From contig CACVBU010000948.1 in NCBI GenBank assembly GCA_902728285.1, positions 573,190-637,189 of the forward strand: a stretch of 64,000 nt of DNA, read 5' to 3'. Positions 1 through 12,400 of the stretch are shown in pieces. Numbering within the stretch: position 1 is the first letter of the stretch; each line of letters starts with the position of its first letter. Below the pieces are notes generated by a model that was not told the DNA's origin, did not search any database, and saw only the letters and a program-made list of their open reading frames with translations. The translations under genes and the position numbers were made by a program. The stretch comes from Clytia hemisphaerica (Eukaryota; Cnidaria; Hydrozoa; Leptothecata; Clytiidae).

Positions 1-308
1 AAGAATGAGCTAATTTGCTGTCTGACTGGTTCAATCAAAGACATATACTGTACTTGGTACAAAAATTGTACTTGATGCCTCTCTGCGTGAGCTCAGCAAT
101 TAAAGAGAAGGGGAAATGGTCAGTGGGTCAATCCAGGCATGACAAGAGAGAACGAGTGACGCCCTCCCTTAGCTATCGAAAGAGGAGTCTTCGGGTCGTC
201 GTCGATGCATTCGCAAGACTTATTTAGGAATCCCTTATTTATACTCTCTTTTAATTAACAATTACTGTATTAGCAAAAGTTAGTCTTGTTTGCTTCTTTC
301 TTCTTTAG
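1..308. other. Partial mTOR intron
   Basis: Three hundred bases before the first visible exon. It holds a small ORF of 70 codons that looks like chance, and ends in a polypyrimidine tract and AG at 307-308. No exon or repeat is recognised. Confidence 0.6.
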
Positions 309-431
309 ATATTGACTGAATTAGAGTACAGTGGAGTCGGTAGAAACAAAGAACAAGGTGCCAAAATGCTGGCTCATCTTGTGTACAACGCACCAAAGCT
401 CATTAAACCTTACATGGAACCTATTCTCAAG
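309..431 (+). CDS. MTOR: mTOR exon 1 of window (HEAT)
   Basis: Forty-one codons, [11 protein letters not shown] to PYMEPILK, phase 0 at both ends. Preceded by a T-rich tract ending TTTAG and followed by GTCTGG. It matches the conserved HEAT segment with the [11 protein letters not shown] helix. The preceding exon is outside the window; I see no candidate in 1-308. Confidence 0.93.
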
Positions 432-3400
432 GTCTGGTTTTATTATTCCATTAATTAACCAATCAATAAAACATATCCTTCTTCAAAATCATTACGGGGC
501 CTCATTACTTTTAATGGGCATCCCAATTTTTATTATGTATTCGCAAATGATTTTTAATCAGCAATTTCTTTACGCAAACGCTTAAACCCCCCACAGTGCC
601 TTAGTTTCTGGCAGCACTACTTTGAAAACGAGGCCCGCAAAATAATTTTTTGCATTACTAGAGTATTTAAACTTATATTCATTCAACTTATATCACTTTC
701 TCGATTAGTAGTGTTTGAAAGAATGGCTTAACTTCACAAAAATGATAAACACTTTCTAGGCTCTTGTACCAAAGCTGAAAGATCAAGATCCAAACCCAGG
801 AGTTGTGACCAGTGTCCTTGCAGCTATTGGTGAACTTGCTCAAGTAAATATTTCTTAATATTTTGCCCATCATAGTTTCAACCCATCAGACGCTGAAATA
901 GCAACATCAAGTAACCACTTCTAATATTGCCTAATGGTTAACTTGGGAAGATGCATAGTAAAAACATTGTTAAAGCTCTTTCCGTCCAAGTGAAGTATAT
1001 AAAGAGGCTTTTCCGTTACATTCACAAAACCCTGCAAAGTTTACCAAAAATTCAAGAGTATGTTCTAATTAACTGTTTGAAATTCATTCTCTGTGTCAGG
1101 CGAAAATTCGGTTTGACCTTCCCTGACCAATGTAAAGTAAAGAAACACGAATTCTTTAGCAATAGTTTGGGGACGCTCAACTAGCTGCACGAAGAAGAGG
1201 TTTTGTTTCAACATATTCGTCTGGCTTCTCCCCTGAGCGGTGAACTGACTTGTCATGTTAAACCTACTGGGAGTCAAACTCACGCCAGTCTTTTAATTTG
1301 AATTAAGCACTCCTTGATGACTTTTTTACCCTTCTTATTTTGATAGGTCAGTGGTCTTGAAATGAGGAAGTACATCGACGAGTTATTTCTGGTCATAATT
1401 GATATGTTACAAGACGCATCCTCATTGGCTAAGCGAGAGGTTCGTAGTAATTGCTTCCAGACTTAACTAAGTTTATCGCTTTATCATCATTCCTAAATTT
1501 GCCTACCACGTCTTTGTTCTGTGTGGCGCTGCAGTTGACTCTCTCTCATTCGATCTTCAAGGGACCAAATATTTTCTTCGAATTGGACAAAAATTCGAAT
1601 TATGATCCCCCCTTGACAGGAACGAATAGAAAGATTCGAAGAATTGAAGTTCGATTTTGCGAGAGATAAATGCTTGCCATCACTTCTAAAGAAATAGTTT
1701 CAAATTATTCCTTAGCCTTTTGTATCTTTTCTAGGTTGCTTTATGGACCCTGGGTCAGTTAGTCGAGAGCACAGGGTAAGGCCATTCGTATATTTCTCAT
1801 TAAATACGAGTTACCTTTAGGTTTGTAGCTTCAGACATATGAATGACTGGTCAATCAATGTCGTGATGAGCAAACTATTCAAAAATTAAAACTACTATTA
1901 ATACTACAGGCTGTTTCACGCTTACGCGATCATCGGGTAAAAAGTCTATAAACAAATCTATGAACAAACCTTCTTTCAAAATATTATAAATGCCTAAGGG
2001 AATATCTGCAGAGATCATAGAAAGAGTAATGCAACAAAACTTCGTCGACCAGCAAGAAGTTTTATTCGGTGACAGGTTTTGCTAGTTTTTACAATCGATT
2101 TACTACTCTTCTTTTTATAGTTACGTGGTTGAGCCATACAAGAAGTATCCAAATCTACTTGAAGTGTTGTTGAACTTTTTGAAAACTGAACAATCACCTG
2201 GAATCCGAAGAGAGGTAATTTTGACGTTTCTTATCTTTCAAAAAATATCAAATTGTGTCAGATAAAAGTAAAATAACGCGCCAATAGACCATCACCATTC
2301 GAAAATAGCAACGAATGAAAGGGAATTTTAAATCCTCTCTCTTTAACGGTTTCCTGTCGGTCAGATGTTTAATCTCTACAATTTTGGACCAACAAAAAGT
2401 TCTGAATACCCAGAAAGCATTGCAGGGACCTTGAAACGGTCCATTACCAGACATATCTAGATTCTCAACTTATTGAAGAGAACCTGAAACCCTCAAAACT
2501 TTAAGCAGTGTTGAAAGTTTTTCCATCACCGACGGATTTTCGTTTCGAAATTGTGCATTAATTCACCAAATGTTAAAGAATATCAAAATCTATTTTCCGT
2601 CTCAGATGAAAGACTTTCTTTGACCACTCTTTTAAGAGCTTTTCTCGATCATCCTCCCTTCCTTTACTTTCCAGGCAATCAGAGTGTTAGGTCTGTTAGG
2701 AGCATTGGATCCTTACAAATACAAAGAAATCGCACTGGGAAACAAAGAAGCAAAAGCTAAAGCAGCGGCAAGCGAACCTGTCAACTCTAATGATCAAGTC
2801 AACGAAACAGGTAGGTTTGTCAGTGTGGTTGACCTGGTGAAAGTAATTTGGTATGTTGTCCTGGCTATAGTTCGATCAAATTTTGCAAAATTAAACTAGA
2901 TCAAATGTCAAGTACGAGCATGCACTATTTTGCCATTTATATCTGCATAATTACATGGACTTAATTTTTCCGGTTTGAGTTTCAAAGTCGTTAAAAAAAC
3001 GGCCAATAGAACTACAAGGCTTCAAACATTACATTGTCAAATGCAATCCGTTTGATCGGTGGTAAATCCACCATCTTTGAGAGCTATAGATTTAGAAAGT
3101 CATTTTACCATTTACCATTTCAGTTTTGATACATCTAATTCCCAAATGGGAAAACACAATCAGAGAATCAAAGTATTTTCCCAGCATGCCTACCTATACT
3201 TCAGTAATGCAATTTGAAATGTCATTTATCTTAGAAACGAGCACTAGCGAGATGCTTGTCAACATGGGTAGCACCAACATTGAAGAATTCTATCCAGCTG
3301 TTGCCATTTCTGCTTTGATGAGGATCATGAGAGATCCAGCACTGTCTAACCACCACACCACAGTCATACAAGCTATCCAATTCATCTATTCGTCCAGTCT

Positions 3401-6400
3401 CGGAATGAAGGGCGTCCAATATTTGCCACAGCTGATGCCGTCCTATATGAACGTCATTAGGACGTGTGAACCAACCTTTAGAGATGTAAGCTCTCCTCTT
3501 TGTGACAATCTCGAGGGAGTCTCGATAAGATTCAATCATTTTTTACATTCTATACACTTCTGCACATCTTCGAAACTTCCCTGTAATAGCCCTTTCTATC
3601 CTCAAGAAGCTATATTTAAGCACCAAACTTTGCCCATCACCTCGTTTCAACGCATATATTAGGGCTTTTGGAAATAGTTTACTCGCTTATTAGGTCGTAT
3701 TTTTACGCCTTTTGCTATTAAACGCGTCCTTTAAAGAAGTCCTCAAGGACTCACATAACGTTGTAAGGGATGTTACGACGTTTTTTTTGACGTCTCGTGT
3801 CAACTTTCTTGATCAAAATGAAGATATCCTCAAGAAACTATAGAACCTATAGAAGCTAGAAGCTTTGCCCATCACGTAGTTTCAATGGTCAGATGTTATG
3901 AACGTTAGATAGACGTTCTTTTGACGTTTTGTTTAACTGTTAACTTTGAAATATCTCCGTCAAAAGGGAGTTTAAAACATCGACCAGAAATGACGACCAC
4001 TATCAGCGACCACGACCGGCGAGCAGACTAAATTTGGGTTATCGAGTTTTTATTCTTCTCTATGTTTAGAAACTCCCCCGTCATAAGGCGAGTTGACTAA
4101 ATGGCTCTTTCTTTTTTTCGATCACCCTGAAATTCTCACATTTACCATTGTCTTTCAGTTCATGTTGCAAATGCTTGGCAAATTAATATCCGTTGTCAAA
4201 CAACATATTCGAAACTACCTGGACGAAATCTTCGATCTTATTAAGGTATATCAAATAAATGCTTTGTATTGTATTACATGTTAGAAAGATTCAACCCAAA
4301 TTTGTCGCTCTTTTTTCTGTGTTTTTAAAATTTCCTCCGTTTCAGACGGATCTCCGTCTCAAAATTCTGCATAATTCACTGAAATTTCAAGAATATAAGC
4401 TCGTTTTTGACAAAAAAACCCATTTCTTTGACCACTGCTCTTTCATATCTTTGTAGACAATATGGTAAATGTAAATAATTGTAACAATTTAGCATGATAT
4501 ACGATTGCCGGCTGTACATTAACATCTGATTTAGCACATTTCCTTTACAATTTCTTTCTTTTCTTCCACAAGGAATATTGGGTTCACACAAGTCCATCAT
4601 CCTTACAAAATACAATCATTGATTTGATCGAACAACTTGCCATCGCTTTGAGCGGAGAATTTAAGGTAGGTTTTTCATTAGTCAACTTTATTGATTTGTT
4701 TTCAAGTGACCGGAGGTATAATCGATCCTAAAAATGGAATTCCATACCTTTATCAATATTTTTGAAATTGTGGTAGTCTTTAAATATCTGCGAAGAGTGA
4801 CACTCTAGAAATTATTTCGCTTCAAGATTTACGTTTCTGTACACATGTTATGAATTTTATGATATTCTTTCCTCTAAGGTTTACTTGCCACAAATCTTAC
4901 CACATATGCTCCGATTGTTGATCAATGACCGAAGTGAAAACCGGGTGGTCACATGCAAAGTAAGAAATTTGTACCTCTAAGTATTTCCTCCACAATAAGG
5001 TAATTGTAGGCTAACCAGGCTATTTAGACCAAAAATAAGGGTCTCCACTTTTGATAGGTGAAAATGTTTTTAAAAATTGGAATAACCGAAACGAGTAGAA
5101 AATTGGCCGAAGACGAAAATTTTGTTGAAATTTTGTACTTTGGCTCGCTAAATAACTTTCACGTTATCAATTGTAAGCCGTCTCGGCTATCTTTGAATAC
5201 ACACAGCGACCGTATGTACTGAGCGTGAAAAGTTTGGTCCTGGAACCCACTGTTTGTTGACCAAGACCACTCGAAATCATAATGAACAAATAATGATTTC
5301 CTTATACTAGCTTTTATCTGGCATTCAAAAGTTCGGTCAAAGTTTTGACGATTACTTGCATTTGCTGATACCTCGTGTTGTCAAATTGTTCGATTCTAAA
5401 GACTCGCCGAGAGAAGTTCGACAGTAAGTTCTTATCACTTACTTTGAGAGAATTTTAAGTGTGTTTTTGGTTCTAAAAATGAAAGTCTTTTATACTAATG
5501 TTGTGTGTTTGAAAACCGACTTTTTGCATAGTGCTACATTTATTTTGAATTCTAAAAATCCACAGTCACAAGTTTTGAAGCTGGACTTCACGGAGTGTTG
5601 AAACTGGAACTAATCAAACCGGAATTATCGCCTTTGAAAAGGAAAACCAAGAAGATTCACAGTTCTATTCCCTCATCTTAAACAACTATTTAAGAACTGG
5701 CTGATATAACTTGTCATTCTTTTGCCAGAGCTGCATTGGAAACGCTTACGAAGCTGTGTGATTCAGTGGACCTTCGTGAATATGCTGCTTGCATCATCCA
5801 CCCTTTGATCCGTGTTATCGACACTGCACCAGAACTCCGTGGTAACGCAATGAACACACTAACAGCTATCGTCACACAGATGGGGAAGAGCTTTACTGTT
5901 TTTATCCCTGCTGTTTTCAAAGTAAGTGTTACTTGCTATGCTTTTGACTTCATGAAGGTAATATTGCATTCCTGTCCTATGACATTAAACTAAAAGATTC
6001 TTTTTAAAAACGGTGCCTTGTTTTTTGCCTTGGAATCCCGGTCCGGACTAAATTTTAAAGAACCTTGTAAGCATATCATTGACAAATGTATCTTGCCTCA
6101 TTTTGAAAATCCATAACAATTTTGTTCATTCAATCGTTAGGTGATCACCAAACATCGAATCTCGCATCAACGGTACGATTGCATCGTCAACCGTATACAA
6201 AAAGGTACTCTCAAGTTGATTTTCTCATTTTTTGTTTTTCCAATGCTCCTATCATTTCCACATAAAAATAAATAGATTAAATCTTTTTTACCAAATCTTT
6301 TTCATGGCTGGAACCCCCCCTCTGGCCTGAGGGGGGCTAAAAGGTCGAGCAGCAATCGGTACCTGATTTTAGCCTGTGGCTAGGGGGGGGGGCTAACCAT

Positions 6401-9400
6401 GTTAGGGGTCACCTAAATTTTTTCAGGTAGATGGGGGAGGGGGCAAGATGAATAATTTTTTCAAAAATGGTTATTTTGCAAAATGCAAAGTTTCTTTTTT
6501 TAAATTTGTCATAATTGTCTTATAAGTGGATGTTTTGAGTGCATTTTCAAGCCATCTAGAGCTCAAATTTTCAAAATCCCCCCCCCTCGGGCCAAACCAT
6601 GGTTGGCCTTCGCGGTGTCACTAAACTTCAGCCCCCCTGATTTGAAAATGCTTCCTACGGCACTGATCTGTAAAAATTCTTTAATCCTGTTGCATTAACT
6701 TAGATAAAAAATCTGTCTGGCAAGGGATTTGCAACCTGACTTACAAAACCTTGATAATCTGGCATGAACCTTCAGTACTTAGCTTATCTCTTATTTCTTA
6801 GGGCATTTATTTTATTTAGCAATAAGCTAAACTAACTGTTGTATTTGTTTGATTGTTTGAAAAGGATTTTTGAAAAAATTTGATGTGTCATTGGCTTAGG
6901 GGTCACCTGAATTCTTAGAGGGCACCTAAAACCTGCTGCCAAGCCATGTTTTTACCAAATCTTGATTCCTAGATTAATACTTTTTTACCAGCCCTTTTTT
7001 CCTCGCACGTCTGAATAACCCTGCTCTTTGAAATATTGCCGGCATTTGCATTTGATAACATTTATGCTTACATAGGTGGTGTCACACTCGATTATGACAA
7101 CGACCCTGCACAGCGGCGTGCGAAAGCGGTCCGCGCAAATGTACAAGACGATCAATCAGGAGCCGCCGGTGACGGTGTTCGTAAAATCGGTGTCAGTGCA
7201 AGCACTCTTCAAAAGGTTCGTAATTTTTTATTATGGGTAAGCTAGGATTACGTCATTTTTAACGGAACCACACGGAAAAGCCAAAATCTGGCCTCTGCTT
7301 CGCTATTGTTGGTAACAGGCAGGAGTCACAAACACATTCTGACTTTTTGGGCTGTTCGGTTAAAAATTACGTAGTGTTAACTTGCGCATGTACAGAACTA
7401 TTTCTTGCAGCTACTGCTAAACTAGCTTATTCTACCAGATTCTACCAGCCCGAATACAGGGACCTTTTCCTTATCACGACGATGATAGATGGAATAATGG
7501 AGAGAGGAGAGATTACTTGCAATATCTCGACAAGCCCAAACTGCTTCAAAAATGAAAATAAGTTTTGGTTTCGGTTTGAAACTTTCACTGTTTCTAGTCG
7601 CCAATCCATCTAAATACCCCCTTTCAATCACTGCTGTTTACAGGCTTGGCAAGTATTACGTAGAGTATCCAAAGATGATTGGACGGAGTGGTTGAGACGA
7701 TTGAGTGTTGAATTGTTGAAAGAATCTCCTTCTCCAGTGTTGCGCTCATGTCAAGTGTTGGCTCAAGAATATAATCCTCTTGCTAGGTAAATGATGATAT
7801 GTTTATTTTAAGTCCAATACAAATGTGAAATTGTACCATTGATAGTATGATGAACTTTTACTGTTTTGGTTTTCAGCACTAAGTACACTTGCCTGTATTG
7901 CCACTCATTTGACTGTATACTAAGTGTGTTTTTTGTCTGTTCTACCATGAATAATTCTTTTATTCTTTTTTTAGAGAAGTGCTTATAAACCTATTTTCTT
8001 TCTTTGGCTACCTTTTCGAGTAGCTGTATAAGAGCAACCAAGAAACTTGAATAAAAGTTTTATCAAAGTTCCTTGGAGCAACTAAAGATTATGAATTTAA
8101 CAATCTCAATATCCTCCATTTAGGGACCTGTTCAACGTGGCTTTTGTGTCATGTTGGTCAGAATTAGTGGAAGAGCAACAAGACGAGTTAGTTCAATCAT
8201 TGGAGCAAGCATTGAAATCACAAAATATTCAACAAATTACACAAATTCTCCTCAACCTCAGCGAATTTATGGAGCATTGCGAAATAAAGGTATCATTTCT
8301 TCTTTCTTTAGCTACAACCAAAATCGAGACTCGATATTTTGCCACCATATTCATAGATGAAATGTTTCACTAAAATTTGTCTCGTACAGGCAGCTGTGCA
8401 TTTTAATCTTTCTTTTATCTTGTTTTGGGATCAGCTCAATTTCTAACTAATTTTGATAACTTCAAGCATAAATTACTTGATATCAAAATATTTTTTATAT
8501 AACCTGATTTCGCGATGTCCTTCAGGTTAAGTTAAAGTCATATAAAAGCGAGTTCCAATATAAATTTGATTTCAACATTACGATAAATATTCCATTGAAT
8601 AAACAAGGAATATATTCATTAGATTAATTAGTTTGTGATGTGTTGCATGCTGGAGAAATCACCATTAAGATAAAAACACTAACATCATTTGAAATGAAAT
8701 TGTTCAATTTATCCCAATGGTGAAATATCATAGTCGAAGTAAAAGAGACAGGGGTGTTACAGGTCTTACCAACAATCAAGACAAACGGTTTTATAGTCCC
8801 CAACAATGAAATGACCATTGATAATCGTAAGAGGTAAAATTCCCTCTCGATCATAAACGAAGTATGATAATAAATATATGCAAGTAAGTCTATCACAAAG
8901 TATAGCTAAAGTAAATCCTAATTCAATATTTAATGCTCATGCATTGACTTGCAAAAGAGTTGAGTTGAAAAAAACTTTCTTAAGTAAGAAGATATATTCC
9001 AAACGACTCTATCGTGAATCAAAATACACCGTCTTCAATTTCTTACATTGTGTGCCTTGAACGCAGTTTAAAACACCAATTTTGATGTTAAATAGACTAC
9101 TGAAGAAAAAAAGTTGGGTGTAAATTATGTATAAAAGTTTGCTTCCTATTAGCATTTTTCTGTAGTCGAGTCACTTGACATTTTTTTCGCCACTAAGATG
9201 CCTTCCTAATGAATAAAAAATATACACAAAGAGTAGTTCAAAACCTGTCAACTTGTTCAGTGTTATTTGCAAACCTCTTAACTTCTTTAACTTGAACGTG
9301 TTTCTGATCCTTTTATGATCATGATAGAACAATTTGAAGAAAGTTATTCTGCAATGAGAAAAACTTTACAAATCTGCTCTATGGTTAACCACAGTTCATC

Positions 9401-12400
9401 AATTATTTACAGTACTCCCTTAATCGCATTTAAGACAAAAGAAGCGCAGTGCATTTCAAATGAACAAAGCAATTCAATGGCCTCAATGGAGAAAAAGCAT
9501 GGTGAATTTTCAAGAAAACAGGGGACTCAACCAACAAGGTGGATCAAATTAAATTCAAATAGGAAATATTTTTCGGTGAGCTAACAGTACTCGCTTAATC
9601 GCCTTTGAGATAAAAACACCATTGTTCATTTCAAATGAGCAAAGATATTTAATTGTCTCAATTGAGAAGAAGCATAGTCGTCATAATTGAAGTCCAAGAT
9701 ACAGGCCCCATCATCCAAATGGATCAAAGTTAATAATGGTCAATTTACCCTAAAAGTAATTTTCCTGATGTGGATGTACCGGGTGGTGCCTTCTTTACTT
9801 TACTGATTTTATTTTGAGTCAGCACGTTTCGGATAGGAATTCTGACCACCGATACTCTTGTATCCTGGTTGTTAGATTATCACCAATGCCTTCACAATGG
9901 AGTTGAAAACATCAGTTCCTTCAATTAGAGAATCAGGCCCGATCTTTCCAGCTTTATTTTGAAGCACAAAGTCAATAATTTCAGATCTTTGTCCAACATC
10001 TTCATAGATGAAAAGCTTCACTAAAATTTGTCTCGTATATGCAGCTTTTAATTTTAGTCTTTCTTTTATCTTGTTTTGGAATCAGCTCAATTTCTAACTA
10101 ACTTTGATAACTTCAAAAGTTAAAGCTATGAAAAGTAAGTTACAATACAAATTTGATTTCAACATTACGTTCCATTGAATTAACAAGGAATATATTCAAT
10201 AGAATAATTAGTTTGTGATGTGTTGCATGCTGGAGAAATCACCATCAAGATAAAAACCAACAACTACATCATTTGAAATGAAATTGTTCAATTTATCCCA
10301 ATGGTGAAATTATCATAGTGTCGAAGTAATAGAGACACCCATTAACCAACAAGATGGATGAAATTAAGTCAAAGTTATTCTATTGTTGATTTTCAAACAA
10401 TGACATTACTATAAGTTTCTAATGTCTGCATCAAACAACCGCAAGAGCAAAAATCTTTTCCTAAACCAGTAACGAAGTATGAAAATAAATCATCTTTATG
10501 CAAGTAGCTCTATCACAAACTATAGCTAAAGTAAATCCTAATTCTTAATTCAGCATTTGATGCTCATTCATTGACTTAGGATTTACTTTAGTTATAGTTT
10601 GTGATAGAGTCACAAACTATAACTAAAGTAAATCCTAATTCTTAATTCAGCATTTGATCCTCATGCATTGACTTAGGATTTACTTTAGTTATAGTTTGTG
10701 ATAGAGTCACAAACTATAACTAAAGTAAATCCTAATTCTTAATTCAGCATTTGATCCTCATGCATTGACTTGTAAAAGAGTTGAGTTGGAGAATTCATTC
10801 TTAAATAAGAAAATATATTCAAAATCGACTCTATCGTGAATCAAAATAAATCATCTTCAGTTTTCTACACTGTACACATTGATTGCAGTTTAAAACATTA
10901 ATTCACTTGAACCTTGAATTTCACTTGATAGGAAATTATTCTGAGAAATTTGTTTGACTTGACTTTCAAGCTATTAAAAGATTCCCGGGCGTGCCCGAAG
11001 CTAACCTTTCGCAGGCAAATTTAATGAATTACAAATTTGTTGACAGGGGCTTATAAGGAAAAATTCAGATTTTTTTGTAGTAATATTTTTTGTTCACTAG
11101 ATGGTCCTCTTTCAAACGAAACAAAAAATTTTCAATTTTGACGATTTTTTGATTGTCGATGACGTCATCGATGACGTCATTTTTAAAGCTATTTTCCTTA
11201 TCAGCTTCTCAAATATTGATTTTCAGGTATATGTTGTGATATTTTTTGGAATCCTTGGATAAAATATCTTTCATTTGAGCCATTTTCGAGCTTCTAATTT
11301 TCACTTTCATTTTCAAGCCCCAGCAAAAGTGATGACGTCACATGGGGATCAGCAAAATGGTCAAAATTTTTCTCACCACTCGTTTTTGTGATCTTATGGA
11401 CCTAATTGATCATTTAAAAAAGTTAGTTTGCTTTGAACAACTCTGTGCACACGAAGAATGTTTTCAGAACATAGTGGCTCTCACATAGAACAATTTGGAA
11501 AAGTCCTTCTACGATGAGGGAAACTTTCTAAATCTGCTCTATGGCGAAATCACTATCATCGATCGAACAAGGCGATTCATTGGCCTCGATGGAGAAAAAG
11601 CATTGTCAATTTCCAAGAAAACAGGGGACTCAACCAACACCAACAAGGTGAATTAAATAACAAATTAAATTCAAATAGGAAATATTTTTTTGTGAGCTAC
11701 AGTAATCGCCTAATCGCCTTTGAGACAAAAAACACCAAAGATTCATTTCAAATGAACAAAGCTATTTAATTGTCTCAATAGAGGAGTAGCATAGTGGTCA
11801 TAACTAAAGTCTAAGAAACAGGCCCCGTCATCCAAATGATTTATCAAAGTTGATAAAGGTCAATTTACCCTATATAAATTTCCTGATATGGTTGTATCGG
11901 GTGGTGCCTTCTTTACTTTACTTTACTGATTTTTGTTTTGAGTCTGCACTTTTTTATGTGAATGTTTCAGTGTTTCATTTTTTACCAAAAAATATGTGAA
12001 CTTACTTTTCTGAAACTCAGCATCCCATATTAAAGGAAATTTTCAATTTCCTGTTCTCTTTTCCGATTCCAGTTATTTCTTATAAGTTAGTAGAAACCAA
12101 AGTGCGCAAACTTATTCATTGAATGCATAAAGCCATGTGAAGTGAGCTCTACCAAAGTAACATAATATGAATGCAACATCTTCTTTACACCATAGGTTCA
12201 GATCATTCGGGAACCAAATTGAACTATTCCTTGTGCAGCAAATCTTGAGACCAAGCAAAAAGTTTAGAATATCTTCTAAATCTCGAAGTTTTCCAGTCCT
12301 TTGATAATTAAAACAAACAATGACTCTAAGTGGAGCCAAATAGAAGAGAAAATTTCTGAAAAAAAAGTCTTCTGAATTATCTCCATTGTGAATCAACCAA

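Larger units (their letters stand above)
9997..11950 (+). repeat. Tandem segmental duplication, copy B
   Basis: Second copy of the 8345-9820 segment, longer because it gained a palindrome array (10513-10790) and about 450 bp of unrelated sequence (about 10975-11440) rich in GATGACGTCA words. Both copies end in GGGTGGTGCCTTCTTTACTT and a TTTTGAGTC word. Confidence 0.8.

Noticed and set aside
3231-3539. Minus-strand ORF of 102 codons
   Set aside because: It is the reverse shadow of mTOR exon 7.
11158-11180. Double GATGACGTCAT as another CRE pair
   Set aside because: It directly repeats within a different dispersed repeat, with a GA-TGACGTCA-T context and only about 12-bp spacing, unlike the 23-35 bp pairs.
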